Of a stretch of DNA of 64,000 nt, positions 51,538-61,222 are shown piece after piece. A program made the translations under genes and the position numbers. The notes below the pieces were generated by a model that had not been told where the DNA came from, did no database searches, and saw nothing but the letters and a program-made list of their open reading frames with translations. Positions within the stretch are counted from its first letter, which is position 1, and each line of letters opens with the position of its first letter. Location: NCBI GenBank assembly GCA_964637695.1, contig CAZWVF010000005.1, positions 1-64,000 on the forward strand, in the 5' to 3' direction. Source of the DNA: JAGLTZ01 sp964637695 (lineage in GTDB: Bacteria; Blakebacterota; Blakebacteria; Blakebacterales; Blakebacteraceae).

Positions 51538-53088
51538 TCATAAGTAACCCAGATCCCTGAGACGTCTCTCAATAATCTCCCTTTCCTCTGCTGTATATAC
51601 CTCACTCTCTTTATTGTCCACCTTCTCATCCGTACTGCCGGCGGGAAGCGAACCACCTGCCGGCCCGGGGTGATCATCCTCCTTCAGCACGACTCCCTCC
51701 CTGAACAGTTCATGCCTGACCCTGCCGTCCATCTCCTCCCCCGGTTGGACACCCAGGTAGCTCAGCAGTGTGGGAGCGATGTCGATCAGATCGATTTCCA
51801 GATCGGATTGGGGCTCGATTCCCGGTCCCGTCAGTACCACGATACCATCGGGGTGATGCCGGCCGGCGTGGAAGTCGGATCCCGGCACAACAGTCGAAAA
51901 GGTTTCCACGTTCTTCTCGTGTAGACCGGTAACCGAGTAATGCCCGTGAGGTTCAACAACAAGATCGGGCAGAGATCGGGCTCCATCTCCAGGATCGAGC
52001 GCTTCGAGCGGGTGAACCGCCGAGATGACCCTCTCTCCCGTTTCACTATCCAGCAGTGACTCCAGCATTGCGGTCAGTTGTGCGGCTGTTCCCTGCCTGG
52101 CTTTCCTCTCACTCTCCAGCAGGTATATGAAGGCTTCATTGCTCCTGCCTGTGGATAATGCTCTCGAGGCCATCCAATCCACAGGAGGATCACCAGAAGA
52201 GGTCAGGTCGAGTTTCAGGAAATCGTTTTCCTGCAGCCATCTCCACAGGTTGAACCTTCTGCCGTGGCGCTGAAAGCCGTGATCCGACACGACCGCCGTC
52301 AGCCAGGGATTGGAAGTATGCCTGCCGAAGGAGTAACCGATCACTCCTATCTGCTGATCGAGTGTACCGAAAAAGCGTCGCACGATCTCCCGGTTCTTTA
52401 CCCTGTCAAAAAGGGGGTGATCGTGGTCGAGGTAGTGCCACAGAACGTGCTGGAGAACGTCGGAAGCCTGGAAATGAACCATCAGCATATCCACCGGTTC
52501 CTCCTGCATCAGCCAGCAGGCGGCCCTCCCCCTGTTGACTGCGACCGAAGAGATCCAATCGAGAAATGCATCGAGGTTTTCCCGATCCGATTCCGTCACT
52601 GCTGTCTCCAGGTGGAATATGCTGTATTCGGGAACAGCCTCGAGGAGGCGCTCCGCCAGAGCGGCGGGGTATGTGAATTCAGATTCGAGAGTCGGAGTCA
52701 TCAGGCCCGTAACCATGAAGCCGTTGACCGGCTTTGGAGGATATGTCATCGGCAGGTTGATAATGCCTACCCGCCGGCCCTCATTACCCGCCCGTTCCCA
52801 CAGGGTCTCAGGAATCCCGCGTATGTCAACGGGCTGCAGGGACCTTTCCTTTCTATCCCAATGGTAGAAATCGATGACGCCGTTCTTAACCGGATTCGAG
52901 CCGGTTTGAAATGAAGTCCATGCTGCTGGTGTAATTGCGGGAAGAGTCGATCGCAGCACCCCCCATGATCCGCTCTCCATCAGTCCCTTCAGAGACGGCA
53001 TGAGACCGTCGTCCACGGCAGGCTTCAGCACCTTCCAGGTGGCACCGTCGATGCCGAATATGAGTACCTTCCGTTCAGAAAAGGTCAA
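51538..53088 (-). CDS. Alkaline-phosphatase superfamily phosphodiesterase
   Basis: 516-residue protein of the type I phosphodiesterase/nucleotide pyrophosphatase family (PF01663). The metal-binding Asp in IFGIDGATWK, nucleophile Thr in PAITPAAWTSFQTGSNP, and later the metal ligands in the AVVSDHGFQRHGRR and PGSDFHAGRHHPDGI stretches are visible; no signal peptide. In glycan clusters such enzymes can hydrolyse or transfer phospho-groups. It is the last gene of the six-gene operon. The start is TTG at 53088, which overlaps the stop of the preceding gene by four bases (TTGA); an upstream frame would overlap that gene by a further 144 bases. Confidence 0.85.
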   Translation of the reverse strand: MTFSERKVLIFGIDGATWKVLKPAVDDGLMPSLKGLMESGSWGVLRSTLPAITPAAWTSFQTGSNPVKNGVIDFYHWDRKERSLQPVDIRGIPETLWERAGNEGRRVGIINLPMTYPPKPVNGFMVTGLMTPTLESEFTYPAALAERLLEAVPEYSIFHLETAVTESDRENLDAFLDWISSVAVNRGRAACWLMQEEPVDMLMVHFQASDVLQHVLWHYLDHDHPLFDRVKNREIVRRFFGTLDQQIGVIGYSFGRHTSNPWLTAVVSDHGFQRHGRRFNLWRWLQENDFLKLDLTSSGDPPVDWMASRALSTGRSNEAFIYLLESERKARQGTAAQLTAMLESLLDSETGERVISAVHPLEALDPGDGARSLPDLVVEPHGHYSVTGLHEKNVETFSTVVPGSDFHAGRHHPDGIVVLTGPGIEPQSDLEIDLIDIAPTLLSYLGVQPGEEMDGRVRHELFREGVVLKEDDHPGPAGGSLPAGSTDEKVDNKESEVYTAEEREIIERRLRDLGYL

Positions 53089-53816
53089 AGGCGACCCAGC
53101 AGAGACATGACCCTGAGATACCAGACCATCCAGACCGCCTCCCAGATCACACCTTTTGACATCTTGCTGACACCCGACCGCCGCTCCACGAAGGTGATGG
53201 AGATCTCTCTGACCTGGAAACCGAGCTTCCACGCTCTGAATACCATCTCTATCTGGAATGCATAACCGTCACTCTTAACCCGTTCCAGGTCTATGGCCTC
53301 CAGGATGTCACGTCTGAATCCCCTGAAACCGCTCGTGGAATCGGCAACAGGCAGTCCGGTGACTATCCTGGAGTATAGATTTGCGAACCATGAGAGGAGG
53401 AGTCTTCCAAGAGGCCAGTTCACCACATTTACACCCTGCACATAGCGTGATCCGAGAACCAGATCGTAATCCTTCAGCTTCCAGAAGAGTTCGGGCAGGT
53501 ACTTTGGATCGTGTGAGAGGTCGGCATCCATTTCGAACATGTAATCGTATCGACGTTTCAGAGCCCAGCGCATCCCGTCCCTGTATGCGCTTCCCAGTCC
53601 CATTTTGCTGCTCCTTCTGAGCAGGTGGAGCCGGTCCTCCTCGGCGATCATCGATTCGACCAGTTCTGCTGTGCCGTCGGGAGATCCGTCGTCCACAACC
53701 AGGATATCGAGCGGAAGAGCCTGGTCGAATACACCCCGTACAACCCGCTGGATATTCTCCGCTTCGTTGTAGGTGGGTATGATTACCAGTCCTCTTTCAC
53801 GTTTTTCGGCTGTCAC
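53085..53816 (-). CDS. Polyprenol-phosphate sugar synthase, DPM1-like GT2
   Basis: 243-residue GT2 enzyme that typically moves mannose or glucose from a nucleotide sugar to undecaprenyl or dolichyl phosphate. IIPTYNEAENIQRVV, VVDDGSPDGTAELV, MEMDADLSHDP (DxD) and SRYVQG then STSGFRGFRRDIL are the family motifs. Unlike membrane-bound DPM homologues no transmembrane segment follows, as in the soluble class. Overlaps both neighbours by four bases, so co-translated with rfbD and the phosphodiesterase. The polyprenol-linked sugar would feed the flippase product or a YfhO-type transferase. Confidence 0.9.
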   Translation of the reverse strand: MTAEKRERGLVIIPTYNEAENIQRVVRGVFDQALPLDILVVDDGSPDGTAELVESMIAEEDRLHLLRRSSKMGLGSAYRDGMRWALKRRYDYMFEMDADLSHDPKYLPELFWKLKDYDLVLGSRYVQGVNVVNWPLGRLLLSWFANLYSRIVTGLPVADSTSGFRGFRRDILEAIDLERVKSDGYAFQIEMVFRAWKLGFQVREISITFVERRSGVSKMSKGVIWEAVWMVWYLRVMSLLGRL

Positions 53817-54715
53817 TCACTATCTCCGTATTCCTCTGCTTCCCTTTTGAAAATCTCCAGACTTTTTTCAAGATCGAGGGGCTCGATGCCGAAATCCTCT
53901 CTCAGACGATCGAGAATGAATCCCGAATCGAGGGGACGATCTGCATCCTGTCCCAGTTCCTCGGTTGTAACCGGTATAATTCTCCCTTTATCAAGACCGA
54001 ATGTATCGGCCAGTCTTACGGCGAATTCATATCTGCTGACCCGGTCGGAGCCGGCAGCATTATAGAGACCTGACCCGCCCTGTTCCACCATCTCAATGAG
54101 CACCCGAGCCAGATCTGAGGCAAGGGTTGGATTCCCCAGCTGGTCGGTTACGGTCCTGACCTCCTCCCCCGCCTGCAGTTTCTTGAGAACCCAGAGACCG
54201 AAATTTGTCCTCACACCCGGAGCGGCCCCGTAGAGAACCATGGTCCGCACAACCAGGTGGGGACCACCGTTCTCCGATACGACATCTTCCATTTCCGCCT
54301 TCGAGGCGCCGTATATCCCCAGCGGATTTCTCGATGCATCTTCGGCGTAGGGACCTTCCCGGCCGTCAAAGACATAATCGGTTGAAAGGGTCAGTACTCT
54401 TGTTCCCGTTCCTTCGGCCGCCGCCAGAAGATTCGAAACTCCATCTACATTGACGGACCTGACCCTCTCTTCGTTTGCCTCGCTGGCATCGACGGCAGTA
54501 TAGGCCGCTGCATTAAACACCCACTCAGGAGCCAGATCCTCAATTGTCCTTTTCACCTCATCTCTGTTGCTGATATCGAGACGGCGCAGCAACCCGGCAC
54601 TCACCTGAGGGGCGGCAACCAGATCGAACCGGGAGACTTCATGCCCCGCGGCTGTCGCCTTCTCAGCCAGCTTCTGGCCCAGCAGTCCGGCCGCTCCAAT
54701 CACAGCGAGATTCAT
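53813..54715 (-). CDS. rfbD: dTDP-4-dehydrorhamnose reductase
   Basis: 300-residue NAD(P)-dependent reductase for the last step of dTDP-L-rhamnose synthesis. The Rossmann motif is VIGAAGLLGQKLAE; the catalytic set T, Y, K is seen in LSTDYVFDG and YGASKAEME; the C-terminal substrate domain has NPLGIYG and GLYNAAGSDRVSRYEFA. The ATG at 54715 overlaps the flippase stop by four bases; the longer frame has no site and no similarity. rfbA, rfbB and rfbC are not here and must be elsewhere if dTDP-rhamnose is made. Confidence 0.92.
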   Translation of the reverse strand: MNLAVIGAAGLLGQKLAEKATAAGHEVSRFDLVAAPQVSAGLLRRLDISNRDEVKRTIEDLAPEWVFNAAAYTAVDASEANEERVRSVNVDGVSNLLAAAEGTGTRVLTLSTDYVFDGREGPYAEDASRNPLGIYGASKAEMEDVVSENGGPHLVVRTMVLYGAAPGVRTNFGLWVLKKLQAGEEVRTVTDQLGNPTLASDLARVLIEMVEQGGSGLYNAAGSDRVSRYEFAVRLADTFGLDKGRIIPVTTEELGQDADRPLDSGFILDRLREDFGIEPLDLEKSLEIFKREAEEYGDSE

Positions 54716-56235
54716 TCTTCTTCCTTTCCGATTTCCTCCGGTTTTTCTCTCCAGCCACCTTTCCTCAATCCCCGGATTGCATTGCGTTCCCCTGCCGATA
54801 AAAAACCGGTCAGCCACAGCAGCAGCGGGAGGAGGGCCACAACTGCCACCTTGGCGGCTATCGTGGGCAACAGATCCATTTCGGGCAGCAGGCCCACACC
54901 CAGCCAGACCGCAGCAGCGGCCGCGACGATGAGCAGGAGTCTCTTCCATTCCAGATTGAGGGGAGCGATCGTGGAGGAGATCCCTCCGATCAGGAGCATG
55001 TGCCACACGTAGGCGACAACAGTGGCCCACGCCGCGCCCATCATCCCAAGGTCTGGAATGAGCAGATAGCAGAGAGTTACATTTACGGCTACGCTGGTGG
55101 CTGTAACAAACGGGTAGATGTAGGTGCGGCCCCTCGACAGGATCCCGGCGTCGGCCACCTGGCTGATTCCATAAGCCAGATAAGCGAAGGCGATCAGGGG
55201 AAGGGGGCCGGCCGCAGGCAGCCACTCCGGTCCGGCGACCACCGCTATGATCTCAGGCGCCAGCACAGCCAGACCAAGGGCGACAACGCTGCCGATCGCC
55301 ACGACATAGGTGATCAGACGCCCGTACAGTTTCGATGCGTCGGGATGGTCGTGCACGGTGAATAGTGTCGGCACCCAGGCGGTTCGCAGAGGTATCACCA
55401 GCAGGAAAGAGACGATCATTCCGAAACGGTAGGCCACGTCGTACTGGCCGGTTAGAGCGAGCCCCAATTCGGGTGTGGGAGAAAGCCTCGTGAGGAGCAG
55501 CCTGTCGAGCAGAGCCAGCGCCCACAGAGCCAGTCCGTTCGGCAGAAGGGGCAGTCCGAATGACATGAGGTTCCGGGCCTTGCCGAATGAAAAGGGTCGC
55601 CGGCATCTCGCCTGCAGGAGACCGGCCACTATGGCCAGCATGACGACACTTGAAGTGAGGTTGGCGTAGACGATGCCCAGCACACCCAGATTCTCTATCA
55701 GGACCAGGTAGACTGCCACACCCACGTATGTGACGAAATTGATAACGTTCAGCAGGGTGTAGAGCCAGGGTCGCCCCTCCACGCGCAGAAGGCTCAATGT
55801 GACGAAACGGTATGTGGACAGGTATGTAGCCAGCAGAGTAAGCCGCACGTAGAGCGTGCCCTCAACCGGATCTATTCCACTGCGGAAAAGAGCTGTGGAT
55901 ATGTAGGGAGCGGCCAGCCAGGCGATGGCGAACAGCGCGAGGGAAATGGTGCCCAGGATGATGACAGCAGTATAGGAAACGGCAGCCTTGCTGCGATTCT
56001 GCCTGTAATCTGCGATTACTTTGATAACGGCGGTTGCCAGTCCGAGGTTGAAGAAGAGATATGCGACCGCCTCTGCGAGATGGAGCAGGCCGTAGGTTCC
56101 CATTTCGGTGCCGTTGGCATCCCAGACGCGTGTCAGAACGGGGATCAGTAGAAAGGAAAGCGATTTGACCAGCAGGTCGCCAAAACTGTAAACGACGGTC
56201 TGCCGGCCGAGAGTTTTCAGAGTATCGCCGATCAC
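54712..56235 (-). CDS. Oligosaccharide flippase (Wzx/MATE-like)
   Basis: 507-residue polytopic inner-membrane protein with about fourteen helices, of the MOP superfamily that moves lipid-linked oligosaccharides from the cytoplasmic to the periplasmic face. The first helix segment YSFGDLLVKSLSFLLIPVLTR is characteristic; charged loops include RVEGRPWLYTLLNV. The repeat unit and acceptor lipid are unknown. It overlaps its neighbours by four bases in both directions and is flanked by YfhO and RfbD. Confidence 0.9.
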   Translation of the reverse strand: MIGDTLKTLGRQTVVYSFGDLLVKSLSFLLIPVLTRVWDANGTEMGTYGLLHLAEAVAYLFFNLGLATAVIKVIADYRQNRSKAAVSYTAVIILGTISLALFAIAWLAAPYISTALFRSGIDPVEGTLYVRLTLLATYLSTYRFVTLSLLRVEGRPWLYTLLNVINFVTYVGVAVYLVLIENLGVLGIVYANLTSSVVMLAIVAGLLQARCRRPFSFGKARNLMSFGLPLLPNGLALWALALLDRLLLTRLSPTPELGLALTGQYDVAYRFGMIVSFLLVIPLRTAWVPTLFTVHDHPDASKLYGRLITYVVAIGSVVALGLAVLAPEIIAVVAGPEWLPAAGPLPLIAFAYLAYGISQVADAGILSRGRTYIYPFVTATSVAVNVTLCYLLIPDLGMMGAAWATVVAYVWHMLLIGGISSTIAPLNLEWKRLLLIVAAAAAVWLGVGLLPEMDLLPTIAAKVAVVALLPLLLWLTGFLSAGERNAIRGLRKGGWREKPEEIGKEEE

Positions 56236-58595
56236 GACTCTGCGGCCGTCTCCCTGCGACGCTGCAGTGCACCGGCCGTCAGACCCGCCAGCAGCAATAC
56301 CAGTGCACCCAGTGACAGAACGCGACCACTGTGCACGCTGCGTGGCCGGAAGAAGAGCTCAACGGTATGGATTCCCGAGCCATCTCCTTCACCATTGACC
56401 CTGACTGCACGCAGAACGTGATTCACCCTGTGGATTGGAACCGGCACTCCATCCACCTCCGCCTGCCAGCCGGCCGGATAGTAAACCTCACTCATAACCA
56501 GCAGCACCGGCCCTTCAGCCGTCACCGTATAGCGCAGGTGATGCACATCCCGTTCCACCAGTTCCACACTCCCTGCTGATGCAGCAGCGGGATCGACGCT
56601 TCCTATGTCTTCTGTCGTCAAGGCACGTGCCGAGGTATCGAACCCCTGAATCAGGGCATCGAGGACCTGCTTATCACTTTCGGTGCGTGACACTTCACCG
56701 ACCAGCCAGGCGGGACCGAGCGCTCCCGCGTATTCGATTACGTTCATCTCCCCATATGAATAAACCGTCGTGAATCCCTCGCGCGCAATTGTATCGCCAT
56801 AGATCACGTACCTCACATTCAGCATGGCGAACAGGTTTGGCAGCTGCATCCTGCCGCCGGGCTGCTTTTCAAGAAGCTGCTGGTAATGCTTCAGTTTGGC
56901 CGGGCTGTAACCTTCGACATCCTCCAGACCGTAAGACATCCAGTAATTGCCCGGCACCGTCAGTCCCAGATTGACCAGCCTGAATGGCCCCTCCTGCTGC
57001 GAGAGGAACTGTGCGTGCGGAATCGGGGGGGCCACCTCCGGCCGGTCGGCTTTCGGAGTAGTTGCAACCAGTCTGGCATTGACGATCCACAGGTCGGCCA
57101 CCACCAGCAGAGCTACGATTGCCACGGTAATCCTTGAATTCAGAAGATTGCGCATGTGGAGATGCAGAAAGAGGGCCGCCAGGGCGGCGCACCCGATCAC
57201 CCTCAATGCATCGCCCCAGAAGAGAAGATACGCTTCCCATGCCGCGGCCGATCCTATCCTGGAAGCCGCAGCGGATGTGTAGACATCTCTGAAGGCCCCT
57301 TTGCCGGCAAGTACGATCAGAAAGAGAACACCCAGCGCGACGGCCGCCAGACGCGTCACCTTTGTCCACTTCCGGCGCTCCTCCCCTCTCAGGTCGAGCA
57401 GTGCCTTGAATCCCAGAGATGCGAGCACGGCTACAACCAGCAGAAGGAGAATCAGTATCATGGCCGGAACGCGGAACTTGGCAAAGAAGGGGAGCACCTT
57501 GTACAGGGGATAGAAGAGAATCGCGAACCACTTTCCGAAGGAGACAAGAAGGCTGAATATGCCGATGACCAGCAGGACCTGAACCACCTTCTCCCGCCTG
57601 CGCACAGCGACAGCCACTGCTGCCAGCAGCAGAGGGACCAGTCCCATGTAGTAGGGATGGGTGGTGAAGGGCATATATCCCCAGTATGTGCCCCTGCCGA
57701 AACCGAACCATGATGGTACCAGGAAGGTGAGGGTCTCCTTCGGATGTAAGGACCAGCTTGTTGCATAATCGTATGGGACTCCGCCACCGACCGCTCCCCC
57801 GCCCCTTATGCTGAACTGGCTGTACTCGTATACCGGCCAGAGCAGGTATGCTGAAAGAATGAGAGCCAGCAGTCCGATCGCTATCAGCCCTCCAGATCTG
57901 ATCAGGTGCTCCCGGAGATTTCTCTCCTTTCTGTGCTGGATGGCATCGATGATGAAGTAGAGCCCCACCATCAGCAGGCCGTAGTAGGCGATCTGCATGT
58001 GCAGGGCCAGCAGCTGAATTCCGATGGCCAGCCCCAGGAGTGAGGAGATCAGCATATCGGGACGCCTCAGGTACCTGCGGGTCAGCAGCAGTACGAGCGG
58101 CAGGTAGGCAATAGTGAAGAGTTTGCCGCCGTGGGCTGCCGGACCGAGTGTTATCTCCTGAGGGCTGAAGAAAAAGATTAGAGCTCCGAAGACGGAAAGG
58201 TAAACATCGAGTTTCAGATCGCGCAGAAGCAGATAGGCAAAGAGACCTCCCAGAAAATGGTGGAACAGGATATTTGAGGCCGGTGTTCCAAGGAAGAAGA
58301 GCTGGTAGAGGGGACGCAGCCATAACACGGGGTAAGCCCCGGGTGCGAACTGGAGACTTCCGAAACTGGGCATCCCCGAGAAAATGAAAGGATTCCACAA
58401 CGGGAATAATCCCCGCCCCATCACCCGGCGCCCCCACTGTTCGAAAGTCGCTGCGGGTATACTGTCGCCTGAGGCTGTAAAAACCTCCCCTCCCACAACC
58501 AGTTCCCGGAAGAAAACAAATATAAGCAGATAGATAATCGCGGCAGCCGCTATCCCCTCCAGCCAGAGGTTTAGAGTGTGTTTCGAATCGCTCAT
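56232..58595 (-). CDS. YfhO-family membrane protein
   Basis: 787-residue protein of the YfhO/ArnT-like family (PF09586) with about thirteen helices in the first two-thirds and a soluble C-terminal domain. Near the N-terminus GDSIPAATFEQW, then SGMPSFGSLQFAPGAYP form the loop that family members use with a polyprenyl-linked sugar donor. The C-terminal beta domain (residues about 520-770) includes VMSEVYYPAGWQAEVDG, a motif seen in YfhO proteins. YfhO-type proteins add a sugar to lipoteichoic acid or to glycolipids in Firmicutes; in diderms a role in polysaccharide decoration is plausible. The DPM1-like enzyme in the same operon would make its lipid-phosphate donor. Confidence 0.85.
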   Translation of the reverse strand: MSDSKHTLNLWLEGIAAAAIIYLLIFVFFRELVVGGEVFTASGDSIPAATFEQWGRRVMGRGLFPLWNPFIFSGMPSFGSLQFAPGAYPVLWLRPLYQLFFLGTPASNILFHHFLGGLFAYLLLRDLKLDVYLSVFGALIFFFSPQEITLGPAAHGGKLFTIAYLPLVLLLTRRYLRRPDMLISSLLGLAIGIQLLALHMQIAYYGLLMVGLYFIIDAIQHRKERNLREHLIRSGGLIAIGLLALILSAYLLWPVYEYSQFSIRGGGAVGGGVPYDYATSWSLHPKETLTFLVPSWFGFGRGTYWGYMPFTTHPYYMGLVPLLLAAVAVAVRRREKVVQVLLVIGIFSLLVSFGKWFAILFYPLYKVLPFFAKFRVPAMILILLLLVVAVLASLGFKALLDLRGEERRKWTKVTRLAAVALGVLFLIVLAGKGAFRDVYTSAAASRIGSAAAWEAYLLFWGDALRVIGCAALAALFLHLHMRNLLNSRITVAIVALLVVADLWIVNARLVATTPKADRPEVAPPIPHAQFLSQQEGPFRLVNLGLTVPGNYWMSYGLEDVEGYSPAKLKHYQQLLEKQPGGRMQLPNLFAMLNVRYVIYGDTIAREGFTTVYSYGEMNVIEYAGALGPAWLVGEVSRTESDKQVLDALIQGFDTSARALTTEDIGSVDPAAASAGSVELVERDVHHLRYTVTAEGPVLLVMSEVYYPAGWQAEVDGVPVPIHRVNHVLRAVRVNGEGDGSGIHTVELFFRPRSVHSGRVLSLGALVLLLAGLTAGALQRRRETAAES

Positions 58596-59566
58596 GAAGT
58601 ATCAGTCCTCTCCTGAAGCGGCGGAAGCATGCCAGATCCTCTTTTCCATCCACGCACAAGCGCAACCGCCACCTTCCAGATCGCCCTGAAGGGCAGGTAT
58701 CCAGAAAGTACCTTCCATTTCGCTGCACCAAGATAGGAGAGTGCCATGACGGGCCAGCCGAGCGGACGGTGAAGCCTGAAAATCAGGCTCATACTAAAAG
58801 CCCGGCCTGCTTCCATACCGATTTGATCCTCTTCCCGCCAGCCTCCAGTCTGTACGGCCAGGTGATCGACAACCGCATCGGCACAATACCACACCCTGGC
58901 TCCCATCCTGCGGAGCCTTTCGCTGAACTCGACATCTTCGTACATCGAGGGTTCGCTGAACCTGCTGTCGAATCCCCCTGACTCCATTGCGAGTTCCCTG
59001 CGCAGGGCCATATTCCCGCTGGGAGCAAGATGTGATATGCCCGAGCGATCTGTGTTGTAATTGCGTCGGGTGTGTCCGGTCCACGTTATGTAGGCACCGC
59101 TGATTTCAGGAGCATTGGTTGTTATATCAGGTTTCTCATATAACCGTCCTGCAACCAGATCCGCTCGATCTTCCACAAGCGGTTTCAGAATCGCTTCCAG
59201 CCACCCGGGACGGGGAACGGCATCGTCGTCCAGGATAACCACATAGGGCACAGATGCCTCGACGAAACCACTGTTCCTGGCCTTCGAACGATTCGGTGTC
59301 TGCTGTTCGATGATGAGTAGAGGTACTTTGGAGAGTTTTTCTCTTTCATTTTCGACACTCATCACCTGAAGAACTGCGACCGTGGCTTCCCGGCAGCTCT
59401 GCTCCCCCTGTGCAATCACAATACACACATCATCCTCACCAAGCTGTTCCAGAACAGCTTCAGTCGTTCTGGCCACTACATCGGAGCGGCCGAGCGTTGG
59501 AATAATCACAGCTGCACCGTCTCGACCGGTTTTCTTTCCCTTATCTCCGCTACCGTCTAATGCCAT
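58592..59566 (-). CDS. Glycosyltransferase family 2
   Basis: 324-residue GT-A enzyme; first gene of the six-gene operon. AAVIIPTLGRSDVVARTTEA, NRSKARNSGFVEASVPYVVI then LDDDAVPRPGW (DDD metal site) and SMYEDVEFSERLRRMGARVW are recognisable. No membrane helix in the catalytic part; a C-terminal hydrophobic patch (MALSYLGAAKWKVLSGY) may bind the membrane. I start at the ATG at 59566; a GTG two codons earlier is equally possible. Its stop overlaps the YfhO start by four bases. The sugar is unknown. Confidence 0.87.
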   Translation of the reverse strand: MALDGSGDKGKKTGRDGAAVIIPTLGRSDVVARTTEAVLEQLGEDDVCIVIAQGEQSCREATVAVLQVMSVENEREKLSKVPLLIIEQQTPNRSKARNSGFVEASVPYVVILDDDAVPRPGWLEAILKPLVEDRADLVAGRLYEKPDITTNAPEISGAYITWTGHTRRNYNTDRSGISHLAPSGNMALRRELAMESGGFDSRFSEPSMYEDVEFSERLRRMGARVWYCADAVVDHLAVQTGGWREEDQIGMEAGRAFSMSLIFRLHRPLGWPVMALSYLGAAKWKVLSGYLPFRAIWKVAVALVRGWKRGSGMLPPLQERTDTS

Positions 59567-59681
59567 GGTCACTTTTCACACTGTCAGGCACGCGGATAAT
59601 GATGGATACTGTGTCGTGGATGTAATCATATCTAACAAGTATGTGTCGGCAGCCACCTGTTGGCCAGTATGAGGTGCACCT

Positions 59682-60395
59682 GTGATCAACTGGCAGAAAT
59701 ACTGGGATAGTCATCCTCAATACGTGGATGAAGCGGATTATCTGAGGCAGGTGGGTAAAACTGTCCACGGAGTGCCGATATCCGATTCCCAGTTCGAGCA
59801 GATAATAGCCGAGATTTCGGGGAGACTGGAACTTGAGTCTGATGACAGGGTTCTCGACCTCTGCTGCGGCAACGGTCTCATTACACATGAGATTTCTAAA
59901 AGGTGTCGTGAAATAATCGGCGTAGACTTCTCTCTCCCACTTATCACAATAGCACGGAAACACCACCAACCGGCAAATGTAAGATACATCCACCGCTCAA
60001 TTCTGGCTCTCTCTCCTGACATTTTCGAGGATCAGCAACCATTCTCCAAAGTATACATGTACGAGGCCCTGCAGCACTTCAGGAAGAGGGAGCTGGTCCC
60101 GATATTAAAGACGATATCACAATTGACGGATGATGCTCAGGTCGTGCTGGGGAGCATTCCGGACAGAGACAGGATCTGGTCATTCTACAATACGGTAAGT
60201 CTCAGGCGTGATTTCTTATGGCGCAGGCTTCGTGGTCGGGAGGCGATCGGAACGTGGTGGCAGCGTGACTTTATAGAGAAGATTGCTGGTGGAACAGGCT
60301 ATCAGTGCGAGTTCTTTAATCATGATAACACTCTGCATACATCTCATTACCGTTTCGATGTGCGGCTCAGGCGGTCACCCGGTGGTGCCATGTGA
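59682..60395 (+). CDS. Class I SAM-dependent methyltransferase
   Basis: 237-residue methyltransferase with motif I RVLDLCCGNGLITHEIS and the acidic residue in IIGVDFSLPLI. Substrate-side C-terminal part is basic and contains TWWQRDFIEKIAG. No RNA- or protein-specific mark. It starts with GTG at 59682 (GAGG seven bases upstream) and heads the plus-strand operon with sulfotransferase, WbqC, aminotransferase and glycosyltransferase genes, so sugar O-methylation is likely. It is 115 bases from the divergent GT2 gene. Confidence 0.83.
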   Translation: MINWQKYWDSHPQYVDEADYLRQVGKTVHGVPISDSQFEQIIAEISGRLELESDDRVLDLCCGNGLITHEISKRCREIIGVDFSLPLITIARKHHQPANVRYIHRSILALSPDIFEDQQPFSKVYMYEALQHFRKRELVPILKTISQLTDDAQVVLGSIPDRDRIWSFYNTVSLRRDFLWRRLRGREAIGTWWQRDFIEKIAGGTGYQCEFFNHDNTLHTSHYRFDVRLRRSPGGAM

Positions 60396-60412
60396 ACCGT
60401 TGAAAGATCCAG

Positions 60413-61222
60413 ATGTTCGATAGGTTGATAATTATCACAGGAATGCCCCGATCCGGGACCAGCTGGCTCAGCCAGATCATCGACAGCAGTCCACAGGTAC
60501 GGTTCCGGCTCTCTCCCCTCTTTTCATATGCATTCAAGAATGCGGTCGATGAAAAATCGAGCAGAGAGGAATACCTGCAGGTTTTCCAGGAGGCCTACCT
60601 CTCTGACAACGAGTTCATGGATCAGTCGAACAGGCGCAGGACCGGTCAGTACCCTCAATTCGACCTGAAAGATGAGGACCCGGAATATCTGGCCGTCAAG
60701 ATGACACGTTTCCACAACCTGCTGACCCGTATGTTTGAATTATTTGAAGAGATACAGATGGTCTCGATCGTCAGGCATCCCTGCGGGGCGATCCACTCGT
60801 GGCTCTCGACACCGGGCGAGTTCCCGCAAGATGCCGATCCCGGAAAGGAGTGGAGGAGCGGAGCATGCCGCAAGACAGGCCCGGAGGAATTCTGGGGATT
60901 CGAGGACTGGAAAAGGGTGACCCGCCTCCATATGGCGCTGGAAAGAGAGCATCCCGACCGTTTCACGATCGTACAGTATGAAACCGTGATCGAGCAGGTG
61001 GAGACAGAAGCGAAAAGGTTGTTCGAATTCTTCGGCCTGGAGTATACAGAACAGACAGAATACTTCCTTGGAGCCAGTCACAGCAGGCACGATGACAATC
61101 CATATGCGGTATTCAAGGATCCCTGCGTCAAGGACCGCTGGAAGAGTGAACTCGACCCGAAAATACAGAAGGAGATCATCGAGGAGATCGCCGGCACCGA
61201 TCTATCGATATTCCTGAAATGA
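60413..61222 (+). CDS. Sulfotransferase-family protein
   Basis: 269-residue protein with the PAPS-binding loop of sulfotransferases, IITGMPRSGTSWLSQI (residues 8-22), and a later VSIVRHPCGAIHSWL that supplies the 3'-phosphate site. The C-terminal helix region has LFEFFGLEY, common in bacterial members. It probably sulfates a sugar of the surface glycan. A PAPS-making gene set is not in the window. Overlaps the next gene by four bases. Confidence 0.88.
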   Translation: MFDRLIIITGMPRSGTSWLSQIIDSSPQVRFRLSPLFSYAFKNAVDEKSSREEYLQVFQEAYLSDNEFMDQSNRRRTGQYPQFDLKDEDPEYLAVKMTRFHNLLTRMFELFEEIQMVSIVRHPCGAIHSWLSTPGEFPQDADPGKEWRSGACRKTGPEEFWGFEDWKRVTRLHMALEREHPDRFTIVQYETVIEQVETEAKRLFEFFGLEYTEQTEYFLGASHSRHDDNPYAVFKDPCVKDRWKSELDPKIQKEIIEEIAGTDLSIFLK

